From assembly GCA_025330725.1 (NCBI GenBank), contig JAIWND010000038.1, forward strand, positions 62,001 to 126,000: a stretch of 64,000 nucleotides of DNA, in the 5' to 3' direction. Shown piece by piece: positions 44,064 to 55,251 of the stretch; position 1 is the stretch's first letter; each line of letters begins with the position of its first letter. The position numbers and the translations under genes are program-made. The notes below the pieces were generated by a model. That model was not told where the DNA came from, ran no database searches, and saw only the letters and a program-made list of their open reading frames with translations. This DNA is from Chlamydoabsidia padenii. Its lineage: Eukaryota > Mucoromycota > Mucoromycetes > Mucorales > Cunninghamellaceae.

Positions 44064-45168
44064 ATGGATCAACAAGAAAAGACATCATTATCATCATCAT
44101 CATGGAAACGGTACCTGAAATCAAGAATGGCCATTCGACCACCCGTGGATGAAGATCCTCGTTTATTATCGGATCGAATGAAAAATATGATTGTCGGTCT
44201 ACTTGCCTTGTGTGCCTGTACACCAGGATTCTCAAGTACAATTTACTTTCCAGGTAAAAAAAAAAAAAAGTCACTTTATTGAGATGAATTCTGACCACCC
44301 TCCCTTTTAAAAAAAGGTTTACCGATGATTACTGCTGATTTGAATGCACCACCAATTGCCACAACACTGACAGCCGCCCTGTTCGTCTTGTTTATGGGCA
44401 TCGCACCTGTATTTTGGGCTTCCTTTTCAGACTATTACCATGTCCGACGCTGTCTCACCATCTTGTCCATGCTGATCTTTGCTGTGGCATCACTCGGTTC
44501 AGCTGTCATCACTAATATTTGGGGTCTTGTCGTCTTACGTTGTGTCCAATCTATTGGGTCCTCATGTAACCAAAGTGTCGGTGCGGGTGTCATTGCTGTA
44601 AGTGATTCCCCCTTCCAAAAAAAAAAAAAAAATAAGAAAATAAAAAAAATAAAACTTACGGTTCTTTCTCTCTATAGGATTGTTACCCATTGGAACAACG
44701 AGGAGCGGCGTTTGGAAAGTACTTTTTTGGTGTCTTTTTCGGCCCCTTACTGGGCCCGATCATTGGTGGGGTATTGATCATGAGTAAAGATGGATGGCGT
44801 GCTACTTTTTGGTTTTGTTTGGCTTTGGGTCTTTTTATTGCTCTGATCGTTTTCTTCTTGTTGCCCGAAACGTATCGAGACAACAACAAGTTTGATGTAG
44901 GTCTTCCGAAAATTCACACACCAATCGAGGAAGAACAAGATAAAACTCAGGGATCACATGAAGAAGATCAAGTCACCATTGTCGCCAATAAACCACGCAT
45001 GAATCCTTTGGCACCCTTTCTTTTACTCCGTCATCCGTTTGTTCTCTTGGCGGCATTGGTTGGTGGTATTGCTTTTGGATCCATGTTTGCTGTGGAAACT
45101 ATCATTCCATCACTTTATGAAGAAAAGTATCACTTTAACTCGTGGCAAACAGGTATATATATATATTT

Positions 45169-45214
<46 letters not shown>

Positions 45215-45754
45215 AACTCAATTTCCCCATCTTATATAGGTTTATCGTATCTTGGTGCGGGGATTGGTAATCTAATTGGTTCCATCGTAGGCGGCCAACT
45301 ATCCGATCGACTATTGATCCGAGCTCGTAAACAGCGAGGACGAGCCATGGTAGAAGATCGATTGACATTGAATATCTGGCCGGCCATTTTAATCTTTATG
45401 CCGTTTGGACTCCTTTTACTTGGCTGGATGGTGGAATTCAATAGATCGGTATGGGCGGGTATTATCGGGTTTGGGTGTGTGACATTTGGCATGACCCAAG
45501 TGATGGCCAGCACCTCTGCTTACCTTGTCGATGCTACTCCCGGAATTGGTGCGTCCGTCACTGCGGCCGCTAATCTTGTCCGCATGGTGATTGCTTGTGC
45601 TTTGACATTGGCGGCTAATCCCATGGTGGCTGCTATTGGGTCAGGTTATACCACTGTTTTGCTTGCTGCTCTTGCTTGGATTGCTGCTATTCTTTTACTC
45701 ATTCTCAAAGTATATGGGGAACGTTTACGGCATGCCAGTGGTTTTATGGGCTAG
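44064..45754 (+). CDS. MFS drug:H+ antiporter, DHA1/QDR-like
   Basis: A plasma- or vacuolar-membrane exporter with 12 predicted helices. Exons: 44064-44253, 44317-44597, 44678-45152 and 45240-45754. After a Ser-rich cytoplasmic start, helix 1 is MIVGLLALCACTPGFSSTIYFP. Next is LPMITADLNAPPIATTLTAA, then the DHA1 motif A region APVFWASFSDYYHVRR, VLRCVQSIGSSCNQSVGAGV and the motif-C-like FGPLLGPIIGGVLI. A central loop precedes LLRHPFVLLAALVGGIAFGS, and later come LSYLGAGIGNLIGSIVGGQL and FGMTQVMASTSAYLVD. About 480 residues, usual for DHA1. Substrates cannot be told. The third intron (45153-45239, 87 nt) is in frame and stop-free, and is largely a CT microsatellite. The length and family are clear. 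Confidence 0.9.
45169..45213. repeat. (CT)n microsatellite inside a stop-free intron
   Basis: About 22 CT units within the third intron of the DHA1 exporter. Read through, it would code a Leu-Ser repeat. Confidence 0.92.
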
Positions 45755-46372
45755 ATATACCTTGTTTTATATTTTCATCTTTTTCATGCATAATAGTATA
45801 CTTTTTTACTTTTTAGAATCCCCATTTGGATCAAAGCACATAATAATAAAACCGTCCTATTTGTTTACCATCATAAACCTGCTTAGCATCAAGTGATTGT
45901 ATTTTTGCATGATCGACACTTTTTCGAATATTCAAATCCCGATACAAAGGCCTTGATTTCTTATTTCTTTCTCAACTTTCTTTGGAATGACTCTTCCCGG
46001 CTCAGTCATCGAGAGTAGTATAGTCGAATCAATGCTGTCAAAGATTGACTTGGTTGATTAAAGAGAAATGATTTGCATGTATATAATAAGGACAATGGTA
46101 GTGTAAAAAGTAATAGTGAGAAGAAAAAGCCGTTCAAAGATCAGGCCCTGGTGTCGGGATTTGAACATGCCAGGTGGTCCAAAGCCAATATCAACATGGC
46201 ATGAACCCATAAAGATGAGATGAATCATCATATCATATAAACTGATTCGTCCCGACACATTGTCCGAATCACACAAGACTATACATAATTAACACATTGT
46301 TGTTGTTTTTATTATAAATGACAAATCAATCTAATAAACTACATCTATATCTATAATCCATGTCATTTGGTT
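45755..46372. other. Convergent 3' flanks of DHA1 exporter and MIX23
   Basis: This contains two copies of the recurring word (TTCAAATCCCGAT at 45931-45943; TCGGGATTTGAA at 46154-46165) although no start codon is nearby. No gene is recognised. Confidence 0.5.
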
Positions 46373-46898
46373 TGCAGGGATGACACGTCAAAAACACGGC
46401 ACTTGGACTTGAAGATTTGAAGCGTTCTATCCCTAACAATACTTTCCACCACCAATTCATTTGCAATCATACGTCGCTATTAAAAAAACAAACCATTAGT
46501 GAGCATCATTTTAAGTAACAGGGAACTTTTACCTTGGTTTCGTCACTAAAGATACTGGATTGAGTATCATAATCATCAGGATCTTGTTGTAATAAGAGTG
46601 TCTTTTTGTCAATTTCGTCGTCCATCACCTTAAGACAGTAATCCACTGCTTGTTCACGTTTTCGGTATGCTGTTGCCAAACGTTTAAAAAAGTCACCACA
46701 AGCGTTTTCAGAATGAGTATCGGTTGAATTGAGCCCAAGAATAATATTATCGTCCACCCGGCGTAATTCCTTCATCATATCTACATAAAAAAAAAAAAAG
46801 GTAAGTTTAGTCAAGTGTTATCATATAGAAGGGATCGATTTACCTTTGAAGAATGAAAAGTTGGCACAGGTGGCTGGGCTTAATGGTTTATCAGACAT
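46373..46898 (-). CDS. MIX23: MIX23 (CCDC58-like) mitochondrial intermembrane-space protein
   Basis: A small protein of about 136 residues in three exons: 46898-46844, 46780-46533 and 46476-46373. It reads MSDKPLSPATCANFSFFKDM, MKELRRVDDNIILGLNSTDT, CGDFFKRLATAYRKREQAVD, then FSDETKRRMIANELVVESIV, RDRTLQIFKSKCRVF and DVSSLQTK. The Cys residues and the FSDETKRRMIANELVVE block fit the CCDC58/Mix23 family, a soluble intermembrane-space factor imported by the Mia40 disulfide relay and linked to Tim17/22/23 precursor import. All introns keep frame. Probable homologs are of similar length. The gene is easy to miss because of its short exons. Confidence 0.9.
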
Positions 46899-48179
46899 TG
46901 GAAGAGAAGGGTGGTGAAGTAATGGAAAAAAAAGAAAAAAGAGAGAGAAGCAAGAGAAAAATATCACCCAAGAAAGTCTTTTCAAATCCCGATATCGACC
47001 AATAACAGGCGATTTACTTTTTCCATTTCTACCTTTTTCTTTCCCCTTTTTCACGACCTGTTTATTCAATGGAAGTAATCGTGATTGTGATCCCACCTTG
47101 AATGGCCAAACTTGACTGTCTGCCTCTTTTTATGCTATCGACCACGTCAACTAAAACAAAGGTAAACCAACTACACTACATGTACTCTCTTGTCATCTCA
47201 TCCTTTTGATGTCACTCTTTAGGAAGAACGACCTTGAATCGCCTGACCGAATGACTCAACCTTCCTGTGGAGACCTTGGAATGATATCTATCACTCTTAT
47301 AGATGGACTTTGATAGATGCTGGTCATCTTTTGATAAGGCAAGTCCCTCATCCTTTCCTCAAGAAGACACTCTACTGGCCTCCCCTCTCTTTCTCTCTCT
47401 CTCTCTCTGTCTATTTAGGTGAATAGGTGGCCAAATACCAGCAAATATGGGCAACAACTTGGACGACTGATCATACATTTATCTGAATCGACGTCTATGG
47501 TGTAACAATGAACAACAAAGCGACAGCTCACGGGCAGGCTGTTACATACATCAGCGAACAGCAATCATCAACCATAGCAACCAGAACGTCCCAGAAGTGC
47601 TCACTTTTGTGAACATCCTAATGATATTCGACCTCGACGGATCAGGAAATGGCACCATGATCAACTAAATGTGCCTTTACTCAGTAGGATTAGATGATCA
47701 AATAATAGGTGGCTCTCTTTAACATTAGATTGGACGATGAACATAGAGGTAGCGGTCTCCGGCTCTATTTATCTCTCTTCACTTCTTCCCTCACATAGTT
47801 TAGGCTCCCTCCATCTCATTATAGTATATACATAGGTGTAGATATAGTCTAGAAATGATTCTTGTTTTTAATAGAATACACTTATAAAGACAGAACGAAG
47901 TAACGTTATTTAAACAATCTTATTGCCGCCACGTCCCAAATCTGACTATTATAGCAAGGTTTGATTGGACGCAATTTACTCTCCAATCTATTCTTTGTGC
48001 GTTATCTAATAAATCCCCGAGCGTAGTCGATCTACTGATTGCAGTGAAATCCACATTTATGCAAAACTTCAAATCCCGGCAAAAAGAATGATATTAAGGA
48101 TAGAGAGGAGGGTGGCTTTACTATAAGTAAATCTTCGAATTATACATTTCATTCATCCCATTCCGATTTGATGGATGGA
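46899..48179. other. MIX23 promoter and long gene-poor stretch
   Basis: This has the MIX23 upstream copy of the recurring word (46979-46991), a CT-rich tract (47383-47410) ending in CTATTTAG, which looks like a splice acceptor, and another copy of the word at 48067-48079. Stop codons are frequent in all frames and I recognise no protein. A spliced non-coding transcript is possible but unsupported. Confidence 0.4.
46979..46991 (-). promoter_or_regulatory. Recurring word upstream of MIX23
   Basis: TTTTCAAATCCCG, 81 bp upstream of the start codon and in the gene's own sense. CCAAT follows at 47000. Confidence 0.5.
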
Positions 48180-48460
48180 GGGAGTTGCTAGGCGCACAGA
48201 AGTTTGGTGTTCGGCGATTGAAAATGCAGTTTCCTTTCGTCCTGGAAAAAATATCTTCATCGCAAAGAAAAGGAAAAAGTCATCGCAAGCCTGAACATAT
48301 CAACACAAGGGTCTTGGAGCTTAACTTATGCGGTGACTTGTGTTGGAAATATGCCGTAGTGTTTACATCGCCACTTTAATCATTAGTATCAGTAGACAAT
48401 TGAGCGAGTAATGCTCTTCCAAAATTCCATGCGAACCTACCGTGCGCCCAGCATTTCCCC
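48180..48460. mobile_element. MITE-like element, copy 2
   Basis: A 281-bp relative of 23003-23221 in the same orientation. The terminal inverted repeats are GGGAGTTGCTAGGCGCAC and the complement of GGGAAATGCTGGGCGCAC, 15 of 18 matching. It carries extra internal sequence compared with copy 1 (about 48205-48255) and shares the words GTCATCGCAAGC and ACACAAGGGTCTTGG. Confidence 0.8.
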
Positions 48461-49873
48461 ATAAATTCACAAAAACGTTGTCTATTGTCTTTGCCTTTTC
48501 CCATGCTTTGCACCTCCAATCCTAAAAATGGACATGGTGGATCGACAATTGAAAAATCAGCCAATGAAAATGGACATAATGTATGAACATGGTGTTTTTC
48601 TTTTATAATCTTACACCTTTAGTTTGCACTAATGCCAATAAAATACATCTCAAGGTCTCAAATGATTATTGATACATGGTAAGTCAATACTAATTATAAT
48701 ACATATCACTCGTTTAGTCTTTGTTTGTTTTGATTCATACTTTATATATATCTAGGAACTCTGTGGGGAAATCAAGATAAAAAGGAAGTATCCTATACAT
48801 TTGGGCAATTGCGTATGACCTCTTTGTGGCATGGGTGTCAACTGCCAATTAGTATCATGTTTGTCGCTCGCGCTGCTGTTATCTTGTTTTTATCAAGGAT
48901 GACAGTAAACACCTGCCTCGTCGGAGAAATGTCACAGAGCTGTCGATGCTGCCCAGCGTTGGTCCTCTCTGGGAGTGGAAGTCAACCGACAACTTGGTAT
49001 CTGTCGACGATGTTATGTCTTGACCCCATCCTATCCATGCTTGTCAAGTGATAGTTATACCTTATATGGTTTGGCTTTTTGAGTGGTATATACAACTTTC
49101 AACTGGCGTTGGAGGTGCCGGCTAACCGAAAAGGCTACACTGGTAAGGGGGAAAAAAGTACTTTGACCATTAGGGCGACGCTATGATTCTGATTATTATC
49201 ACATTTATTATATTATAGTAGCTCTGGTTTCCTGGTGGGATTATATATGATACATTGGCAAGTCTAGATGGAACAGCCAACCTTCCTCAATGCAAGCTGG
49301 TTCGATGATCAAGACATTGACTGTGGAAGTCAATCAACTTTTTTTCAATCATCTGGTTTAATAGCTAGGATGACTTTAATTTAATCATATTCAATAAAAA
49401 TAATAATCCGCTTTTTTATACTATTGTATTATTATATGCTATTTGTGGCATTCATTGTTGATAAAGAGAATGGATCATGTGTGTAAAAAAATCGGGGAGA
49501 GATGGCTTTTCCATTCTTCAGGGGGTTCCCCGAAGCTCTGCCACATTTGTAACTACAGCAACCTTCTTTTGTGATATCAATAAAAAACGAAATTCTTTTA
49601 CTTATTAAACTCGACCTATAACTTGCTACTTAACATTTATCTTTTATTTTAACGTCTATTACTATCTTACCAGAAACAACATGGAAATCATTGTTCAAAC
49701 CCCGATAAATGCAATCGATGTATATCATGTCATTACCATCCAGTATCATCGTATATGTTTGTTCGCCACGCCGATGCACTACTTGAAGCTTTTCCGTTTA
49801 TCACAAAGTCCTCTGTATAAAGTGAGACATATGATTTTTTATTGTTACATTCAATTTAAAATAAGAGTCATTT
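48461..49873. other. Gene-poor region, possible decayed coding sequence
   Basis: At 48820-49050 a short stretch reads, in one frame, VDAAQRWSSLGVEVNRQLGI and CRRCYVLTPSYPCL, with Cys spacing that hints at an old zinc-binding domain. It is too short to name. The rest is AT-rich, including T/A-rich sequence around 49380-49470. No intact gene is seen. Confidence 0.35.
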
Positions 49874-50880
49874 CTATACTAAATCCAGAGTTTTCAAACG
49901 ATTCCTCTGCTCCAACAATTGTCGTTCGAGTTGGAGATGTTGTTCATGTTCGATCTCCAAACTTTCTTGGTGTTGTTGTTGCTTCTGATTGTTGCTGAGA
50001 ATTGTGTTGTACTGCTCGAAGCGAGACTGCAGGACCGTGATGCTGATAAACAAATCACGGCAACGGCTGATAAACACACTATATTGTGCTGATTGAGAAT
50101 TCAGCTCACCAATCATCTTCGCCTTATCCAACGAAGGCACCTGAGCCCACCTGAGCGTTTCATCCAAGGTCGTCAAGTATGCTGTCGCAACCATGTCGGC
50201 CATGATGTTCAAGAGATAGTATAACATTTTACCCCACCAACACCAAGACCGGAAGGCACCTCAAAACCACCAAGATCCTTAAAGTGAAGGAAAGAGTCTC
50301 CACAATACTTTGAAGCATACAAAGTCAACCCAGGGAAGAAAGCGCCAATCAAAGACTTGTATCTGATAAAATGATCATAGTCAGTGACCTCCCACAAAGA
50401 GGTACTATTCAATTCCATATAATCACCGGACAAGCACTCCACACCAAATTCCAAGAAACCCCGGTTGGCATCCACAAAAAGATCCTCACGGATTTCACCA
50501 GCAAAGGCAGTACCAAGATCAAGTACATCGACGTAGCCTTCTTTTGTAAAGGCGTAAGTGTGTCGGGTTTGTCCTTGGGTGTCAACAAATGGCCCTGGGT
50601 TCTGAGGTTTGTCGCTTCACCAAGGAGATGGTCGTGTATGGCCTTGATGATGACGGACTTGCTGACTTTCCCCATGTCGTTGTAGGAAGTGGGGATGGGA
50701 GTGAATACCTTTTGCTTCACAGGTTTATTGGTCTTCTTGAGGGTCTTGATTTACTTCTTCATATCTGAGAATTCCTTCTTGATTTCTTCCATAAACCGAT
50801 GTAAAGCATGAGGAATGGACTGAGATTGTTCGTCGTTGATAGGAGGCACGTTATGAGTGAATAATGTATTGGATTGAGGA
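49874..50880 (-). pseudogene. Broken gene of unknown family with coiled-coil C-terminus
   Basis: On the minus strand, several frames line up into one protein: NVPPINDEQSQSIPHALHRF, MEEIKKEFSDMKK, a stop (about 50751), then KQKVFTPIPTSYNDMGKVSK. A frameshift near 50560 leads to EGYVDVLDLGTAFAGEIRED, LFVDANRGFLEFGVECLSGD, SLWEVTDYDHFIRYKSLIGA and FFPGLTLYASKYCGDSF. Another shift at about 50225 leads to MADMVATAYLTTLDETLRWA and a Gln/Glu-rich coiled coil to LKTLDLV. The pieces abut with almost no gap, so one gene with a nonsense mutation and two frameshifts is the simplest reading. I do not recognise a named domain. Confidence 0.5.
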
Positions 50881-51540
50881 TAAGTTGGAATTAAACAAAC
50901 AAAAAAAAAATGACTAGTCGACTTCAGCTGCTGAAGCGTAATCTGATTGGCCCTGAGTTTTTTTTACCTTTCTTACACTTGCTACCGCCAAGCTTGTCAA
51001 GTTATTTACTGATGAGGGGGGTATCTATAAACATTATCTTTTTCTTACTATCCATCAACCTGCCAATCGAAAAATCTTCTTTCATCGGAGTTATATACTC
51101 TTACCTCCTCTTTTTATATGTATATTTCTTTTACTTCCCACCACCCGATACGAACACCCAATTAGTCCAAATTACTTTGTTGTTAATCTTTGTTGTCTTC
51201 ATCGAAAATACGGGGCCAGTCCCGTATTTTCAAACTCTCGTGGGATATGAATAATTTGTTTTTTTGAATCCCGGAATTCTGGGATGCTCCCCGAAATTTT
51301 CATAAATCGGAATATTCGGGATGAGTCCCTGAATTCCGGGGACTTTTTTTTAATCGTGTCGCTTTGAATCTTTAGAGAGCTCTACTGTCACAATGGACAA
51401 CTGGTGCTCATGACAAAAGTGACCATGAGCCTTCTATAGCCTATTTACATTAAACTTTACATAATGACCAATGTGCCAAGTTTCTTGTATGGAGCTATAC
51501 AGCCTTGTGAAGAAAAAAAAAATCGATGTAGAATAAAAAT
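50881..51540. other. Spacer with palindrome cluster
   Basis: No coding sequence is recognised. A perfect 11-bp-stem hairpin (51205-51232) and an imperfect inverted repeat containing CCCGGAATTC (51265-51341) lie close together. Confidence 0.5.
51205..51232. repeat. Perfect hairpin
   Basis: GAAAATACGGG (51205-51215) and CCCGTATTTTC (51222-51232) are exact reverse complements around a 6-nt loop. Confidence 0.85.
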
Positions 51541-52495
51541 TGACAGGCAAGGCCAAAAGCTGTCAGCCAACATATTAAACTTTTGTTGGAAAAGTAAAGA
51601 GTACAAGTCATAGCAAGTATCAGTGATGTTCATTGTGTTAAAGGAGAAGAAAGAGAAGGAATGAGGAAAGAAGAAGAGAGGGAAAAAAGAGGCCTTGCAC
51701 TAATTATAGACCGGAGATGTGGTTTTGGGGTTTGCAATTAAAGTGATGTGGTCAATAATGCTCAGATGCCATTATCAGCCTCAAATACAGCTAATCATAT
51801 TGTAATTAGTTGAATAATAGATCAGTAAGATATGGATAGACCATGATGATGAAAGATAGTTTATTACAAGTACCTGATATCAAACCAGCGTTATATGTAG
51901 CAAGTACAGCAAATTTGATGCATTAATGGACGGGTCTAAACTTTGCGATCCTGCATTCAGGGCCGTTTCAAGAGTAACAGTCCTTTGGTGGAGGGGAACT
52001 GAGGGATGTGAGAAGATGAAAAAGGCTCTACTTCCACTTATAAATCCCACAATTTGTACAACTAGATAAATAGATAGATAACCCATATAAACATCTATAG
52101 GGGGTGTCTCATTGGGGATACGGCAAATCAGAATGATCGAATAGCATTGGCATTGCCCCTTTTCAATCAAGCTCAAGTTTCAAAGGATTGAGGTTTCTTG
52201 TATCAGCCAAAACTGAAAAACCAAAGATATATAGTATTAGAGACTTTATTTCTAAAAACAATCTTTGGGGAGTGTTTCACAAATGGTGGTAGATAGTAAT
52301 CGAATGCCTGGTGTACTCAAACCAAAAGCGAATAGGTGGACTATTTTTTCATGTATATCAAGTTCATGAACTACCCGCTTGTCTTTCTACTTATGCTCAA
52401 AATATCCATGAGAATCATTTGATAAAGTATAGGCTTTAACCGATGTTCATCTTTTTATGTCTGATTGGAACACTGCCGTAATCTTTTTCCGCTTC
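51541..52495 (+). repeat. Direct segmental repeat, copy A
   Basis: It is colinear with 55160-55866, with many substitutions and small insertions. Shared words include GCTGTCAGCCAACAT, GGAATGAGGAAAGAAGAAGA, TATATAGTATTAGAG and CATGTATATCAAGTTCATGA. On the minus strand it begins with a start codon at 51633 (MNITDTCYDLYSLLFQQKFN), related to the start of the relic at 55251, so the repeat covers a promoter and first codons. Confidence 0.85.
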
Positions 52496-52929
52496 CTTTT
52501 TTTTCACACCTGTTCCACGAGAAGGGGAAAAAAAAAAACTGACCCGATAATTCTTTCCCTGATTATGCACCCTACACTCACAGGATGGCGAGATTTGATT
52601 CATGCAAGCGAAGGCGGGATTTTAATTGTAGATCCCGAATCTGCATGAATTTCCCAATCCAGCAAGCTAAGTGTCGTTGTCAGCGGTATTCTAGGAGATG
52701 CGCAATTTTTGTTTGAAAAAAAAAAACCCCCCCCCCCAGAGTCTTTTCACCATGACATGGCTCCCACCCAATCCTTGATTATGCAAATACAAATCCAGAG
52801 TCATACACATTCACCTCTACCCTAAACATGTTCACCCCAACTTTACACTCGTGTGATAAAAGTAAAGGTTTTATTGAATAAAGAAAACAGTAAAACAATG
52901 ACTATTCCCCAGCACCGACAATGTCATTT

Positions 52930-53512
52930 CCATCTCCAGAAACGTTTTTTCACCATCTCCGAATCTTTCATCAAGAACACACACCCCATCGGATCCATAA
53001 GACAGGTACTTGTTGATGGTCGTTTCGTCCACTTGGTGTCATCGAAAGGTTACTGGTGAGCAAAGCGTTTACCCAAGTCGATCAAGACATTGTCCCATAG
53101 AAACTGGAGAAGTTGCCTTGCACAGATTGGTCTACAGGGTAATAGGTCAAATAGTACCAAACAGCAGCCTTCACATCAATGTCGCTTGTGATCAGATTAG
53201 ATAGAATTCATTACGCCAGTCAGCCCTCATAGCTTCCACTGCCGTTTGTTTGAGGAGGTCGCAATCACTCTTCTTGTTGTCTCGTTTGCGCCAAGTCATT
53301 ACGAATCCAGGTATCATTTCATCTTTGGTCTTGACATGATATTGATTCATGAGAGCAGAGAGGTCCTTGTTATACTTGAAGTAAAAGTAGATGAGTATTG
53401 TTCTACTTGGAGCCGAGTGTCATAAACCGTTTCGTCCATCGACTTTTGATTCATAGCTATCATAGTCAGCCTTGTCAATTTGTCGATACATTTGTCTGAG
53501 CATTTGCTACGG
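52930..53512 (-). pseudogene. C-terminal relic of a QDE-1-type RNA-dependent RNA polymerase
   Basis: Eukaryotic RdRPs make double-stranded RNA for gene silencing. On the minus strand one frame reads LGQMYRQIDKADYDSYE, then one stop, then FYFKYNKDLSALMNQYHVKT, KDEMIPGFVMTWRKRDN and AVEAMRADWRNEFYLI. After a frameshift come SDIDVKAAVWYYLTYYP and, in a third frame, FLWDNVLIDLGKRFAHQ. This matches the C-terminal region of cellular RdRPs (LGQLYR...I.T..E...G..........L......F..........A.WY.VTY). The catalytic DxDGD loop, which lies farther upstream in the family, was not found: sequence upstream of 53512 does not continue the match. The relic is 5'-truncated and dead. Confidence 0.65.
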
Positions 53513-54082
53513 ACACATAGGGATTTCACACGTAGACCTTTTGTCAGACCTGAGCTGGGAAGCCAACTTCAAAGACAAGAGACGCAGTAAAAGTCTTAGG
53601 CAAGGGAAGGAGAGAAAGCCATCTTGAGAAAGAATGCAGTGGGGGTTTGGAGATGTTTTGATAAGAAAAGGAGGAAAAACAGAATTGTCTCAAACGTCTT
53701 TTTTTTTTATAGACAAACTTCAAGTGTGTGGGAAAGTTGCAGGGGTTTTGTTGGGGCAGGTGATTGCTCGCGCCTTGTTTTTTCTTCACAAGTGGGATAT
53801 ATTCTCTTGCAAGGATGATGAAACAAAAATAATAAGAGGGGCCGAAATGCCTGAATTATGGTTTTATTTTCAAACCCCCGAAAAGGGCGAGGTTCTATCA
53901 TAACACCAAATCATTTTACAGGAGGGCATTCTAACCATATACACCACCATCAATATAATTCAAATCAATAGGAGTGTAAAGTCGTTTTTTTTTTTTTTTA
54001 TTGAGATATTGAATAATTATAAAAGAATAAAGCTATGCTATATAAATTACAATACGAGTAGTCGTCTGTTGCTGTATCACTG

Positions 54083-54625
54083 CTATATGTATCCAGTGAT
54101 TCCACGACCCGTCTTGTCGATATAATCCACCACGTAGACACAGCAAGCATATACAAATTGAATGTCCATATTGGCTTGGTGTAATATAAAGATCTTTTCA
54201 CAGTATGGATTGGTGTAGGCATCCCGAGGTGATCGTTCAAGGAATACCTTGGATTTGTCGTTGATAGAGGAGAGAATCGCCATCAAATAATCATCAAGAG
54301 ACATTTCCAATTGAGTGATAAAGCCCAAGAGGTCTAAATGGCGGTAAATACCCAACAAGTCTTGAAATTTTTTGCACATGTCCTTCCATTGCTTGATTTC
54401 AATAGCAGATAAATCATCGTCCAAGGGTGCAAGGATCCGTGTCCGATCCATAGGCTGCAATGGGATATTGAATCGGCATTTGAGGATAGATATGTTTTTC
54501 TTCTTGCAAGTATAGGTATGGTGGTGCTGTTGTCGTTCCAGTATAAAGTTAATGCGATTATCAGTCCGACAAGTGATCACCTGATCAATGTAATCACAGA
54601 TATTTGATTCCATCTTCATTAACAA
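54083..54625 (-). pseudogene. Helitron replicase-helicase fragment
   Basis: A 180-residue open frame shows the conserved block between the HUH replicase and PIF1-type helicase parts of Helitron proteins: RQQHHHTYTCKK, ILKCRFNIPLQPMDRTRILA, DDYLMAILSSINDKSKVFLE and NPYCEKIFILHQANMDIQFV, ending VVDYIDKTGRGITGYI. Helitrons are rolling-circle DNA transposons. Neither the HUH nucleophile region nor the helicase Walker motifs were found nearby, so this is an isolated fragment, although its frame is still open. Confidence 0.65.
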
Positions 54626-54889
54626 CGTTGTTGGAATTCGATCCGATGATAAAAGTGGACCATAGACAGCTTTCTATATATTTTTCAATTTGTGGAATCA
54701 CATATCGTACTCCATTATCAACACATCTGTACCATCAAACAAGATTTTCAGGAGACGAAGGTAAATAGTGAGTTTGGAATCATTACCATTGATCGACCAC
54801 CTCGACAAGTTGCGGATACTATAACGGATATATATGTATATATCAAATATTAGATATTGAAATTACTATGTGCTTTGGGTATATAGTTT

Positions 54890-55251
54890 TAACTTACATC
54901 TGTTCTACCATAATCAGCTTGTGAAATATTCTTGTGATCGCTGTTTTGTACTACCGTTGACCTATAAAGTTATATAAAAAAAACAGTAATCAGTATACAT
55001 GAGACAACATTAGAGACAAAAAGCACATGTATCAAATAACACTTACCCTTTGGCTTCTAGATGAAGTGAAGGCATTCCAAGGTTACACTTTTCGATAAGT
55101 AGGCAACATGTAACCCCACAATTCCGAACAAAGTAAATTCATTTTCTTTTGCAGCTTGAGCAAGGATACCGGTGAAGCTGTCAGCCAACATGTCGAGTTT
55201 TTGTTGGAGAGGTGAAGAGTACAAGTTGAAGTAAGTACCAGTGATTTTCAT
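54890..55251 (-). pseudogene. Fragment of an unknown gene whose start is duplicated at 51.6 kb
   Basis: The start at 55251 reads MKITGTYFNLYSSPLQQKLD and MLADSFTGILAQAAKENEF. A frameshift near 55105 leads to CLLIEKCNLGMPSLHLEAKG, a splice donor, and a next exon with STVVQNSDHKNISQADYGRT. I do not recognise the family. A related first exon occurs at 51541-51633. Confidence 0.4.

Noticed and set aside
47383..47700. Possible exon after a CT-rich tract and CTATTTAG acceptor
   Set aside because: All frames reach stops within about 80 codons, no upstream coding exon was found, and no motif is recognisable.
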